Origin: Actinospineispora spinosispora DSM 44797
Lineage (GTDB): Bacteria > Actinomycetota > Actinomycetes > Mycobacteriales > Pseudonocardiaceae
Direction of reading: 5' to 3'
NCBI RefSeq assembly: GCF_000429025.1
Contig: NZ_AUBB01000052.1
Location: forward strand, 1-37,511
Length of the DNA stretch: 37,511 nt
Shown here: positions 1-8,570 of the stretch, piece by piece
Layout of the letters: each line of letters opens with the position of its first letter
Position numbering within the stretch: position 1 is the stretch's first letter
Position numbers and translations under genes: made by a program
Notes under the pieces: generated by a model
Seen by the model: only the letters and a program-made list of their open reading frames with translations
Told to the model about the DNA's origin: nothing
Databases searched by the model: none

Positions 1-57
1 ATCAACGCATTCGCCATCACGTTCGGTGACCGCTGGCCGGGAGCCGAGACCTACTGA
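1..57 (+). CDS. 3' end of a gene entering from the left edge (unidentified)
   Basis: The first 19 codons are open and end in TGA at 55-57, reading INAFAITFGDRWPGAETY. The sequence reads like the tail of a real protein, possibly of a mobile-element protein, but it is too short to assign a family. It could also be a chance open frame. Confidence 0.3.
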   Translation: MNAFAITFGDRWPGAETY

Positions 58-397
58 AACTGACGCCGGAAACACCGATCACGAGACAGACCCTGGGGCA
101 TGGCGGTCAGAGGCTGAATCCCTGGTCTCGTGGCTGGTCGGCACCGTGAGTGTGGTCGTGTCGAAGCCGTGCGGCTTCTTCCTCGTGTCTGGCGGCTCGT
201 TCGGCGTTGAGACGTGGTGGTCGCGCTGCCACTCGTTCCGTGGTCCCTGCTCGATAGCCGCCTCATGGTCCGGGCATGGTGGCGCGCTGCTGGTCATTTT
301 CAGTCGATGACCAGCAACGCCGCCCTCGCTGTATCAACGGCTGGTTTACGATCCGTGCCGCACGCGACAACGCGCTCAGGGGGATTGATACGAGGCG
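58..397. other. Intergenic stretch, no gene supported
   Basis: Short frames in this 340-base stretch overlap one another and have no family resemblance or convincing ribosome binding site. I see no clear promoter, hairpin or repeat. It presumably carries the promoter of the FHA gene that follows. Confidence 0.4.
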
Positions 398-1201
398 ATG
401 GATACGTCCCAGTGGGTGTCGGCGCGGCTCACGGTGCCGGCACAGAACCTCGAGTTCTCACTCGAGCCATCGCGGCGGGTCACCTTCGGGCGTGACCCCG
501 CGATGGACCTAGTCTTCTCCGGCGACCCTGGCTTGTCCCGATGCGCCGGCGACATCCACCACCGAGGCCACGGAGTCGAAGTCACGAACCGTAGCGGCAA
601 GCACTCATTGTTCGTGCAGTCTCCGAGCGGTCGTGTCCGGCTGCCTCCCGCAGACAACAAGCCAGCCCTCTCAACGTCCCTGGTAGATGGCACATTCGAG
701 ATCACCATCCCGAACTGGGAGACGTCCGACTGTCGGATCATCATCGAGATCAGTCCCGGGGCACACGACGTAACTCCTATCGACGCACCGCGTGGACGCA
801 CCGAGACCCACTACCCACTACGACTCAACCCCGCGACCAAAGAGTTCGCCACCGCTTTGGTGTTGTGCCGCCCCAAACTGACCGCAGGGGCCGCGGCGGT
901 GGCCATGCCAACGGTGCCGGAGCTCACCCGACAGGTTCTCGCGGCGACCGACGCCTGGCACCTCGTCCGCCAATTCGACGAAGACCCCACTGCAAGGACG
1001 CGACTGACCGGCCGCATCCACGAACATCTCAAGCAGTTGAGGGCAAAGCTAGCCGCGCGGGAACTAGGCCCACCGGGCGCATTAGCACCGCCGGTGCTGG
1101 CCGACGTGCTGATCGAGAACGACATCATCGTGCCCTCCCACCTTGCCCTGCTCGGTGACGCCAAGTGGTTGGCCATCCAGGCTGGTCTGTGGTGGAGCTA
1201 G
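398..1201 (+). CDS. FHA-domain-like protein
   Basis: This is a predicted cytoplasmic protein of 267 residues. Residues about 15-110 resemble a forkhead-associated (FHA) phosphothreonine-binding domain. FGRDP at about 30 matches the conserved GR turn, LSRCAGDIHH matches the SR...H segment, and a VTNRSGKHSLFV strand stands where N-G is usual. The Asn-Gly pair is not perfect, so binding may be altered. The C-terminal 120 residues are helical and unassigned. Known FHA domains read phosphothreonine made by Ser/Thr kinases, and a receptor-type kinase lies 0.8 kb downstream on the same strand, so it may be that kinase's reader or substrate (inference). ATG at 398 is chosen because GAGG lies just upstream. 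The stop codon sits inside a perfect palindrome. Confidence 0.72.
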   Translation: MDTSQWVSARLTVPAQNLEFSLEPSRRVTFGRDPAMDLVFSGDPGLSRCAGDIHHRGHGVEVTNRSGKHSLFVQSPSGRVRLPPADNKPALSTSLVDGTFEITIPNWETSDCRIIIEISPGAHDVTPIDAPRGRTETHYPLRLNPATKEFATALVLCRPKLTAGAAAVAMPTVPELTRQVLAATDAWHLVRQFDEDPTARTRLTGRIHEHLKQLRAKLAARELGPPGALAPPVLADVLIENDIIVPSHLALLGDAKWLAIQAGLWWS

Positions 1202-1222
1202 CTCCACCACAGACCAGCCTGG
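1177..1222. terminator. Perfect 46-bp palindrome, probable bidirectional terminator
   Basis: Two 23-base arms (1177-1199 and 1200-1222) are exact reverse complements with no spacer. The centre, GAGCTAGCTC, includes the TAG stop of the FHA-like gene. It lies between two convergent genes, which fits a bidirectional terminator. Neither strand has a T-tract, as is common in actinobacteria. A dyad-symmetric protein binding site is an alternative. Confidence 0.6.
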
Positions 1223-1237
1223 GTCCACGCTAGGGAG

Positions 1238-1642
1238 CTAGTGGGCCACGCCCCACCAGCAGCCACCCTGGGCACCCCAGCTCGTACCGGCCACCGCGCC
1301 TGCGGTACCGAAGTTCCCGCCGAATTCCGCCCCGCCCTTGGCGCCCTTCCAGGCCCCCTGTGCGCACCTCTTGGCGGGTTTAACGACCTTCTTCACCTGA
1401 TCGTCGAGGCCTCCGCCCCAACACCCCTTGCCGCCCTTGTGCGCCTTCCCAAGCGGGCACCAGGAGGGCTGAAGGTCGTGGCCCGCGACGAGCGGGCCGG
1501 ATACCGAGGCGGGCGTGACTGGAACTGCCACTTCAGCTGCTGATGCGGTGCCGGAACACCCGACCAGTGCGGTGGCGATAACCCCGGTGGCGCCGGCGGC
1601 GACCAACACACGACGAGTAGCCGAACGGGCAATGGTGAACAT
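1238..1642 (-). CDS. Small secreted Gly/Cys-rich protein, possible lipoprotein or bacteriocin-like peptide
   Basis: This 134-residue protein has an N-terminal signal sequence: Arg at 6, 10 and 11, a hydrophobic stretch 12-27, then LVGC at 26-29, which fits a lipobox. An ordinary signal peptidase site near ASA-AE (33-37) is an alternative. The mature part has Cys at 62, 74, 93 and 128 and a C-terminal half full of GxxxG spacings (about 96-127), ending GCWWGVAH. The small size, Gly-zipper tail and Cys pairs resemble class II bacteriocins in composition, but I recognise no family and the function is unknown. AGAGGGAAG lies just upstream of the ATG. It is convergent with the FHA-like gene and divergent from the kinase. 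Confidence 0.65.
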   Translation of the reverse strand: MFTIARSATRRVLVAAGATGVIATALVGCSGTASAAEVAVPVTPASVSGPLVAGHDLQPSWCPLGKAHKGGKGCWGGGLDDQVKKVVKPAKRCAQGAWKGAKGGAEFGGNFGTAGAVAGTSWGAQGGCWWGVAH

Positions 1643-2029
1643 AGCTTCCCTCTTTCACTCTTGTTCCAGGTGACGTAGATTCTTATGCTCCGGCGGACTT
1701 TTCGACTTGCACCGGCTCGTTCCTGGGCGATGCGGAAATTGTTACCTGGAACGCGAATTGATGGAACCTCTGAGTTCAGGGGGTAGGTCGAGAGCTGCCA
1801 CCGGCCCCGCTTCGAGTGGCAGTGCATGCACCACCAGCGAGCTGAGCGCACAGGGTTAAGATGCCGGTACCTCACTTGTCCAGCTCATCTCGTGACGGGG
1901 GTACCACCGGATGGCTCGCGTCGGACACGCCACTGGCCAGCGCGTCAGCCACCGTGGGGCCGCGAAGCAACGCATTCACCAGATTCGCCCGCTCTGGTTC
2001 GACGTGCTGATACCCACCGGGTGCGGGCC
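1643..2029. other. Divergent intergenic region upstream of the kinase
   Basis: This 387-base stretch separates the divergent secreted-protein and kinase genes and should hold both promoters. The kinase frame is open from 1826, but the translated extension (68 residues) matches nothing in known kinases. I therefore treat it as untranslated. No clear -10/-35 pair could be fixed. Confidence 0.35.
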
Positions 2030-5000
2030 GTGACAGAAGAGTTCGTTCCCGGTGAGCAATTCGGGCCCTACCGCCTAGATGCGGTGCTCGGCAGAGGTGG
2101 AATGGGAGAAGTCTTCCTCGCCTATGACACAGTGAAGAATCGGTCTGTGGCGCTGAAAAGGCTGCCTTCCGCACTGGCCGCCGACAAGGAGTTCAAGGTT
2201 CGGTTCCGCCGTGAGGCCGAACTTCTTAGCCGGCTCCACGAGCCGCACATCATCCCGGTTCACGACTACGGCGACATCGGCGGGCAGTTCTTCATCGACA
2301 TGCGTCTTGTCGACGGGACCGACCTCTCAGACCTACTCAAACGGTCCGGGCCACTGCGACCCTCCCGGGCAGTGCACCTCATCGCTCAGGTCGCCGACGC
2401 ACTCGACGCCGCGCACGACGCCGGGTTGGTGCATCGGGACGTCAAACCGGCGAACATGCTGATCTCGGGAACCCCACCCGAGTCGACGGGTCCAGACAGC
2501 GAGTTCGTGTACCTCACCGATTTCGGCATCGCGCACGACCAAGCAACTACGTCGATGACCGCCACCGGAGCCACGATCGGCACCTTCGCCTACATCGCCC
2601 CCGAACGGTTCCGGCACGAAGCGTGGGACCGCCGGGTCGACATCTATGCGCTGGGCTGCGTGCTCTACGAACTGCTCACCGGCAACAGACCATTCGGCGA
2701 CGTCGGGACGCCAGCACTGATCAACGCCCATCTGCATACTCCGCCACCAGCCCCTTCACAGTCACACCGGTCGGCTCCGATCGCGTTCGACGCGGTCGTC
2801 GCCCGAGCAATGGCGAAAAGACCCGAACAGCGGTTCACCAGCGCCGGCGAACTGAAAAAAGCTGCGCAAGCGGCACTGACCACTTTCTCCCCGGCGCCGA
2901 GCGCCTCCGGTACATCCGCACCGAACAGCACCGATCGCCCCGCAAATCCATCCAGAACACCACCCCGGACAGCGGCGGCGCCTCCCGCACGGGCCATGGC
3001 GACCACGCAGCCCCCACCGGCTACACCTACGGACACTTGGATCCCCCCGCGCAAGACCCGCAGAACACCGGGCCGCCGGCCATCGAAAAAGAACCTGACC
3101 AGACTGGGCATAATCGCGACGGCGTTGCTAACCAGCGCACTCTTCGTCTTCACCGGCTCTTTACCAGGAGGCCTGGCCGCTCGCACCACAATGACCGACT
3201 CTGCCGGAAACACGATCGCTGTCTTATACGACGTCGCCGGCGTAAATCGCGTACCTGTGTCCTCCAACGCCATCTCAGCGGCGATGAAGGCGGCGACAGT
3301 TGCCATCGTCGACCCCAAGTTCTACGAGAATCAAGGACTGGGCTGGCGTTCGTTGACCCGGGAGTATGTGACGCTCTCCCGGCGTTTCGCAGGGGCGGAG
3401 ACCGAGGGCGAATGGCTCAAATCAGCAGAACAATCCGCCGTCGCAACACCTCGAGACTTCCGGATTGCGCTACAAATAGAGGATCAATTGACGAAGGAGT
3501 CAATCCTCACCCACTACCTCAATCTCGTGTTCCTCGGCAACAAGGCATTCGGCGTCGCCGCCGCCGCTCAGACCTATTTCAACACCACGCCAGACAAGCT
3601 GACCGTCCCACAAGCCGCAATGCTTGCCGGCATGATCGGCGCTACCGACGACTATGACCCACTCAGCCACCCACAAGCCGCCCTCGACCGACGTAATGCA
3701 GTCATCAGGGCGATGGCAGCGCAAGGAATGGTCCAGGCCGCACAGGCCGACGCGGCAGCCGCCACACCTCTCGGTGTGATCAGCTACCCGTCCGTGCCGC
3801 AGCCCAACGGCTGTGTGGGCGACGCCGGATACTTCTGCAACTACGCCGTCGAGTACCTCACCAGCGCGGGCTACACCACCGACCAAATTAGACGAGGCGG
3901 GTACACGATCCGTACCACCCTCGACCCGACCGCGATGCAATGGGTGAAGGGAGCCCTGGACGCACAGACGCCGCCAAGCCAAGAGCACGCAGCCAGCGTG
4001 ATGTCGATGGTGGCGCCCGGCACCAGCCAGCACAAGGTGATGGCCATGGGAGCCAGTCGCTCGTTTCCATCACAAGCCGGGCTAGGAAGAGGCGGACCGA
4101 ACCTGCCCTACAACCCGATCAAATCGGGAGTCGGACCGATCTACCAAATGTTCACCGCAGCTGCCGCGATAGAGCGCGGTCTTGGCATCAACACCTCGAT
4201 CGAGGTCCCGGAAAGCGGCTACACATCACCCATCTACCAAGACACAGCGGGCCGGCCAGTCCCAGCGAATAACGACGTCCGCTATCCCCATTACATGTCC
4301 TTGCGGAATGCATTGATCCAGGGCCCAAACACCGCGTTCGTGAAGCTCGAGGAACTCACCGGAGTACCGTCGACGGTAGACATGGCGGTCCGGCTAGGCC
4401 TGCGAGCGTTGGCCACTACGGCGTACACCGAACCCAGTACCGGGGAACCCACCAACCGCTCGATCGCCGAGATCACGAAGACCCACAACCTGGGATCGTT
4501 CACCCTCGGGACAACGCCCACCAGCGGCCTCGAACTCGCCAATGTCGGCGCCACCCTCGCCAGCCACGGAACATGGTGCCCACCCACCCCGATCGAACAG
4601 ATCACCGACTGGACCGGAGTCGCACAAGACGTCACCCAGATGCCATGCGAACAGGTCCTCGACTCGGGTTTAGCCAATACGTTGCTCGTTGCGCTCAGCG
4701 AGGACAGCATCAACGGCCCTTCGTCACCGACCGTGCGCAGCGCCGGTTGGACGCGACCGACCGCCAGCAAATCCGGCACCGGAGTCGAGCACAAATCCGC
4801 CGGGTTCCTCGGCGTCATCCCACAACTCTCCGCCTCGGTAATCACTTTCGACGACTCCCTTACCCCATCGCCGCTGTGCGATCCCGAGACACGCACAGCC
4901 CCGGTACCGTGCGCAAACGGCAACCTGAGCGGCGCCAAGGCCCCGGCCCGAGCCTGGTACCAAGCCATGGCTCGCGTAGGGCCCAAGGACCCGCCGCTTC

Positions 5001-5062
5001 AGCTGCCGCCAGTTGACCAGCGCTACACCGAGGGTGAGATGACAGGCAGCGCTCCGAAATGA
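2030..5062 (+). CDS. Membrane Ser/Thr protein kinase fused to a degenerate class A PBP ectodomain
   Basis: This protein has 1010 residues from GTG 2030, which sits just before the kinase fold. Residues 11-280 form a PknB-type kinase with all key residues: GRGGMGEV loop (21-28), Lys43, HRD Asp137, DFG Asp164 and APE. A Pro/Thr-rich linker (about 285-350) precedes one membrane helix (about 359-380). The outside part follows class A PBP order. A glycosyltransferase-51-like domain keeps the EDQLTKESILTHYLN helix and YF-containing segment (about 480-520), but the catalytic Glu of the EDxxF motif is Val427 and the GGSTITQQ motif is absent. In the transpeptidase-like domain the SxxK motif reads PIYQ (703-706), SxN reads GPN (765-767), and KSGT (914-917) remains. 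I infer an active kinase with a catalytically dead PBP sensor, perhaps for lipid II, peptidoglycan or beta-lactams. The FHA-like gene upstream is a possible partner. Confidence 0.88.
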   Translation: MTEEFVPGEQFGPYRLDAVLGRGGMGEVFLAYDTVKNRSVALKRLPSALAADKEFKVRFRREAELLSRLHEPHIIPVHDYGDIGGQFFIDMRLVDGTDLSDLLKRSGPLRPSRAVHLIAQVADALDAAHDAGLVHRDVKPANMLISGTPPESTGPDSEFVYLTDFGIAHDQATTSMTATGATIGTFAYIAPERFRHEAWDRRVDIYALGCVLYELLTGNRPFGDVGTPALINAHLHTPPPAPSQSHRSAPIAFDAVVARAMAKRPEQRFTSAGELKKAAQAALTTFSPAPSASGTSAPNSTDRPANPSRTPPRTAAAPPARAMATTQPPPATPTDTWIPPRKTRRTPGRRPSKKNLTRLGIIATALLTSALFVFTGSLPGGLAARTTMTDSAGNTIAVLYDVAGVNRVPVSSNAISAAMKAATVAIVDPKFYENQGLGWRSLTREYVTLSRRFAGAETEGEWLKSAEQSAVATPRDFRIALQIEDQLTKESILTHYLNLVFLGNKAFGVAAAAQTYFNTTPDKLTVPQAAMLAGMIGATDDYDPLSHPQAALDRRNAVIRAMAAQGMVQAAQADAAAATPLGVISYPSVPQPNGCVGDAGYFCNYAVEYLTSAGYTTDQIRRGGYTIRTTLDPTAMQWVKGALDAQTPPSQEHAASVMSMVAPGTSQHKVMAMGASRSFPSQAGLGRGGPNLPYNPIKSGVGPIYQMFTAAAAIERGLGINTSIEVPESGYTSPIYQDTAGRPVPANNDVRYPHYMSLRNALIQGPNTAFVKLEELTGVPSTVDMAVRLGLRALATTAYTEPSTGEPTNRSIAEITKTHNLGSFTLGTTPTSGLELANVGATLASHGTWCPPTPIEQITDWTGVAQDVTQMPCEQVLDSGLANTLLVALSEDSINGPSSPTVRSAGWTRPTASKSGTGVEHKSAGFLGVIPQLSASVITFDDSLTPSPLCDPETRTAPVPCANGNLSGAKAPARAWYQAMARVGPKDPPLQLPPVDQRYTEGEMTGSAPK

Positions 5063-5192
5063 ACTTAGCCGGGCCAGCTCGCTGCAGGAGGAATTGAACT
5101 CGCCGCCCGTACATCCGGTCACCGGCACGTCTGGCCTGCAAAAGAACATGTGCCAGGTAGCCCGATGTATGGACCACGAGGTTCGAGGGCAA

Positions 5193-5208
5193 CCGAAGCT
5201 TGCTTCGG
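5193..5208. repeat. Short inverted repeat downstream of the kinase gene
   Basis: Two 7-base arms, CCGAAGC and GCTTCGG, are separated by two bases about 130 bases after the kinase stop and before the tail-to-tail traA remnant. It could be a weak terminator, but the loop is very short and there is no T-tract. Confidence 0.25.
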
Positions 5209-5273
5209 GCGGCAGCCCCGTTACCGGACTGGCGTCCCCGCACCCGAATCAGCGTCGTAGGACGCACCTCGGA

Positions 5274-7627
5274 TCAGCGGCTGAATCCCTGGTCACGGGT
5301 CGGGCTTTGGGTGGTGTAGCTAGTCGGGCGGCCGCGCACGACGCCTTCCATGCGGGTTTTCTCCTGCTCGGCTGCGCGTTCTTTTCTGATGCGCTGTTGT
5401 TCGCTCAGCCACTGGTCGCGCAGGTTGTGCTCGGCGCCGGCCTGGTCGTCGCCCATGCCGGCGCGCAGCTGGTACTCCTGGACCAGCGAGGCGTGCCGGG
5501 TGGCGGCTTGTTCGGTGTTGGCCGGGTCGGCGGCTCGGCGTAGCCGTTCCAGCTCGGCTTCGTCGACTCGGTGCTGCTGTTCCCGGATGCGCTCGTGGGA
5601 GGCCTCGGCCCGGTCGCGGTGGTAGCGGGCCTGCCCCCGGTGTCCGGTCGATGTTGCCGCGCAGCGTCTTGGCGTGCTGTTCGTCGCGTTGCGCGGCGAG
5701 CGCTCGTAGTTGCTCCCGCAGCCGCTCTGCGACCAGGCGGTCGGCATCGGCGGCGGCCTGCATGTCGGCGGCCTCGGCGAGCAGCTGGTCACGTCGACCG
5801 GCCCGGTACCACGGTTGGTTGTGGGCTTCGTGGCGCTTGATCTCGGCCTGGCCGCGACGCCAGTCCGCCAGCCCCCGGGCTTGGCTCCATCGTTGTTGGG
5901 CGTGCCCGACCGCTTCGTCCAGCTCGGTGAGCCGGTGCAGGTCACTCAGGTCGCGGTCGAGCTGGGCTACTCGCGGCCCGCGTCCGGCCGCGACCTGCGG
6001 CTCACGTTTCACCAGCTGGGCCTGCGCTCGCGCGGCTTCGTTGCGGAAGCCGGTGAGCTTCAGCTCGGCGGCGACGATGGCTTGCTCGAGCTGGGCATCG
6101 GTCAGCCGGCTGTGGGGACGCTGCTGCCACTGTCGACGTAGTTCCGCGTCGACAGCCGCACGGTCGCGCTGCTCACCGAGCCGCGCGGCCAGCTGCTTGA
6201 GCCGGTCCATGTCTTGGGCGAACAGCAGCCGCGCGCGGTCTTGCCCGATCAGCTCGGCGTAGGCGCGCTTCGCGTCGATCGCCGCTTTCTGGGCGACAGG
6301 GTCATCGCGGTGCAGCCGTATCTGTTCCTTCAGCTCATCCCAGCGCCGCCGATGCTCGTCGGTCACCTCCACCGGTGGCTGCTCACACCGCTGCTCGGGT
6401 TCGATCTCGTCGTGCTCAGCGGGGTCCGTCCGATCCCGCTCGGTCTCTTGCTCGGTTTCCTGGCGGGGGGGGCCTGGCCGAGGTCGACCAGGACGGGCCG
6501 GTCATCAGCGGTGGTCTCGGTGTTCTTCGCGCGTTCTGCCATGGCGGCGACGACGCGGTCGGTGAGCTCGGCCTGGTCGCGGGGTGTGCCGTAGCGCAGC
6601 TGCTCCCCTTCGCCTTCCAGCTCCTCGAGGGACCCGAACAGCACCGCGCGGCCCTTGTCACGCGACAGGGACACATACAGGCCGGGGTTATCCATGCCCG
6701 GCCCCCACGCCAGGACGGTGCCCTCGTTGCGGGTCCCGTCCGGGCGCTCCCACGTGGCGCCGACGGACATGCCTTCGGCGTTGTGGGTGGTCAGGGCGTA
6801 GCCGAGGAACAACCCGGCGTCGGCGATGTACTCCGGGGTGCACACCGTGGTGTGCGGCGCCTGTCCCGGTGCATCGCCGGGCTGGTGCCACTCGACCGCA
6901 CCCCGGCCTCTTCGACCCCGGTGACGATCGCCCGGTAGCCGTTGAGCACTCCTTCGCCCTGGACCGCCTGCGCGGTGCGGTCGTTGCGGCGCAGGATCGC
7001 CTGGTCGCCCACTCGGAACGTGACCTGTCGCCCGCCGGGCAGCGCGAACGTGCGCCCGTCGCCGAGCTGGCCCTCGGCTTCGCGCACCGCCTGCACGGCC
7101 TCGTTGATGCGGGTGACCTGTTCGTTGGTCTTGGCCAGCATAAGCAGCCCGTCGGCGCGGGTGTGCGCGTCCGGGGCGCCCTTCGCGGCGTGCATCCACG
7201 CCGCGACCATCGCGGCCACACCCTCATCGCTGGTGTGCGTCGCCACCACCTGCCCACCGACGGCGTAGCTGGACAGGGCCTCGCTGTAGCGCCCGGCCCG
7301 GTAGGCGGCCAGCGCGGCGCGTTCGTCCTCGGAACGCTGCCGGCGGTTCTCCACCAGCGTGGGTCCTTCGAGGGCGGCGTGGATGTAGCCGAACATCGAC
7401 CCGCACCCGACGCTGCGTAGCTGCTTCGGGTCGCCGATCTCCACGATCTTCGTCCCCGACGCCCGCCCCGCCTGATACAGCGCCGCGCGGGCCCGGTCAT
7501 CGGTCAGGTTCGCCTCGTCCAGGACCAGGACGTCGACACCGGCCAGGCCTTCGCCGTTGTCGATCCGGTACAGCCACTGCGCGACCGTGCGAGAGTCGAT
7601 CCCCGACTCCGCCGCCAGCTCTTGCAC
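5274..7627 (-). pseudogene. Truncated, frameshifted MobF relaxase/TraA-type conjugative helicase remnant
   Basis: Three reading frames join into one protein resembling the C-terminal half of TraA/MobF conjugative relaxase-helicases. The first frame (from 7627) has the helicase Walker B segment VLVLDEAN and motif III GDPKQL. The second frame has ALTTHNAEGMSVG and GLYVSLSRDK, matching the late helicase motifs. The rest is a charged coiled-coil tail ending near 5274. Frame changes fall near 6900, at a run of eight G at about 6465-6472, and at the C-run near 5636. The relaxase domain and Walker A are missing upstream of 7627, and only unrelated codons up to a TGA near 7677 precede it. It is most likely a decayed fragment of an integrative or plasmid element. 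The homopolymer frameshifts could partly be sequencing errors, but the missing 5' half could not. Confidence 0.8.
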
Positions 7628-7639
7628 CGCAGGCGGGGT

Positions 7640-7655
7640 CGAACCGTCAGGAACT
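7640..7655 (+). repeat. Short copy of the CGAACCGtCAGG repeat at the traA truncation point
   Basis: CGAACCGTCAGGAACT matches 14 of 16 bases of the segment at 16186-16201 and lies 13 bases beyond the point where traA homology ends. It may be a recombination footprint, but the match is short. Confidence 0.35.
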
Positions 7656-7972
7656 TGGTTGGGTGAGGTCCGGGCTCAGCGTTCGCGATCGCACACAGGT
7701 CGTTGACGGTGACCGAGTCGCCCGGCTAGGTTCTGCCGCGCAGGCTTGAACGCCTCGGTGTGAACGCCTCCACCGACGCCGGATCGCCCGCATGTGGGTC
7801 TCGGTGTGACTCTGACCGCGGAGACCAGGTGTTTCCTTCCCTGGCTTACTTCTGCGCTCGATTCGCTCCGATTCTGCTGGTCGACCTCCCTCGGGTCACT
7901 GACGCCGAGGTTGAGGGGCCTGCTGGTTCCGGCTCGCGTGTCGGGTGCACCGCATCCGAACGGCTGGTACTC

Positions 7973-8269
7973 ATGAACACCTGCGCCCGCTTCGTCACCG
8001 ACGGCATCCGCGAGACCCTCGCTCACTACCGTCGCGATGACCTCCCGCTGCACCGATTGTCCTGGGAGCCGCACACCCGCATCGACACCCTCGTGCCCCA
8101 CGCCCCCTCGCGGTGGGTCGAGCAGCTGCGCGATCTTCAGCGTCGTGTCGCCCAGGTCGCCACCACGACCGAACCGGTCTCCGCGCCGGCGCTCACCGAG
8201 TCCGAGCGCCACATCCTCGAGGAGTCCCTGACCATGCTCGCCGACGTCCTGAACCTCGCCCACAGCTAA
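7973..8269 (+). CDS. Hypothetical small cytoplasmic protein
   Basis: This is a 98-residue soluble protein starting MNTCARFVTDGIRETLAHYR and ending in a helical segment ESLTMLADVLNLAHS. The frame is open upstream to 7760, but that part is compositionally unlike a protein, so ATG 7973 is preferred. I recognise no family. Its place between a conjugation remnant and an HNH gene suggests an accessory element gene. High third-position GC supports it being coding. Confidence 0.5.
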   Translation: MNTCARFVTDGIRETLAHYRRDDLPLHRLSWEPHTRIDTLVPHAPSRWVEQLRDLQRRVAQVATTTEPVSAPALTESERHILEESLTMLADVLNLAHS

Positions 8270-8488
8270 ACCCGCACCACGCGGCCAGCCGGCTGGAGTG
8301 AGTCATCGAGAACGGCAAGGGCGCGAACCCCACCCGCCCTACGCATCGGTCACCACTTCCGGTCAGGCGGCCGCCGCGCCACCGGACCGGCCACGGGCAC
8401 GAACCCCACCTGCCCCAACCGCGGCCACCCGAAGTGGCCATGGCCAACCTGGCCGCGGCCTGAGCAACGGCCAGATGTTCACCTAGCA

Positions 8489-8512
8489 ACAACGGCCAAC
8501 CCCGGCCGTTGT
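8489..8512 (+). terminator. Stem-loop, possible terminator
   Basis: A 9-base stem (ACAACGGCC / GGCCGTTGT) has a 6-base loop and no T-tract. It lies about 220 bases after the small hypothetical gene and before the HNH gene, in a stretch (8270-8570) where no other feature is supported. Confidence 0.4.
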
Positions 8513-8570
8513 CCGGCGGCCCACCGGGCGGCGAACTCCACCCGCCCGGGCTGACCAGACCGGGCATGCC

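Noticed and set aside
1826..2029. 68-residue N-terminal extension of the kinase
   Set aside because: The kinase fold starts just after GTG 2030. The extension has unusual composition and no kinase homologue pattern.
5094..5543. Plus-strand frame opposite the traA remnant
   Set aside because: It is the reverse-strand image of the coiled-coil tail of the remnant. Its composition fits a shadow frame.
7760..7972. N-terminal extension of the small hypothetical protein
   Set aside because: It looks like non-coding sequence; the recognisable protein begins at ATG 7973.
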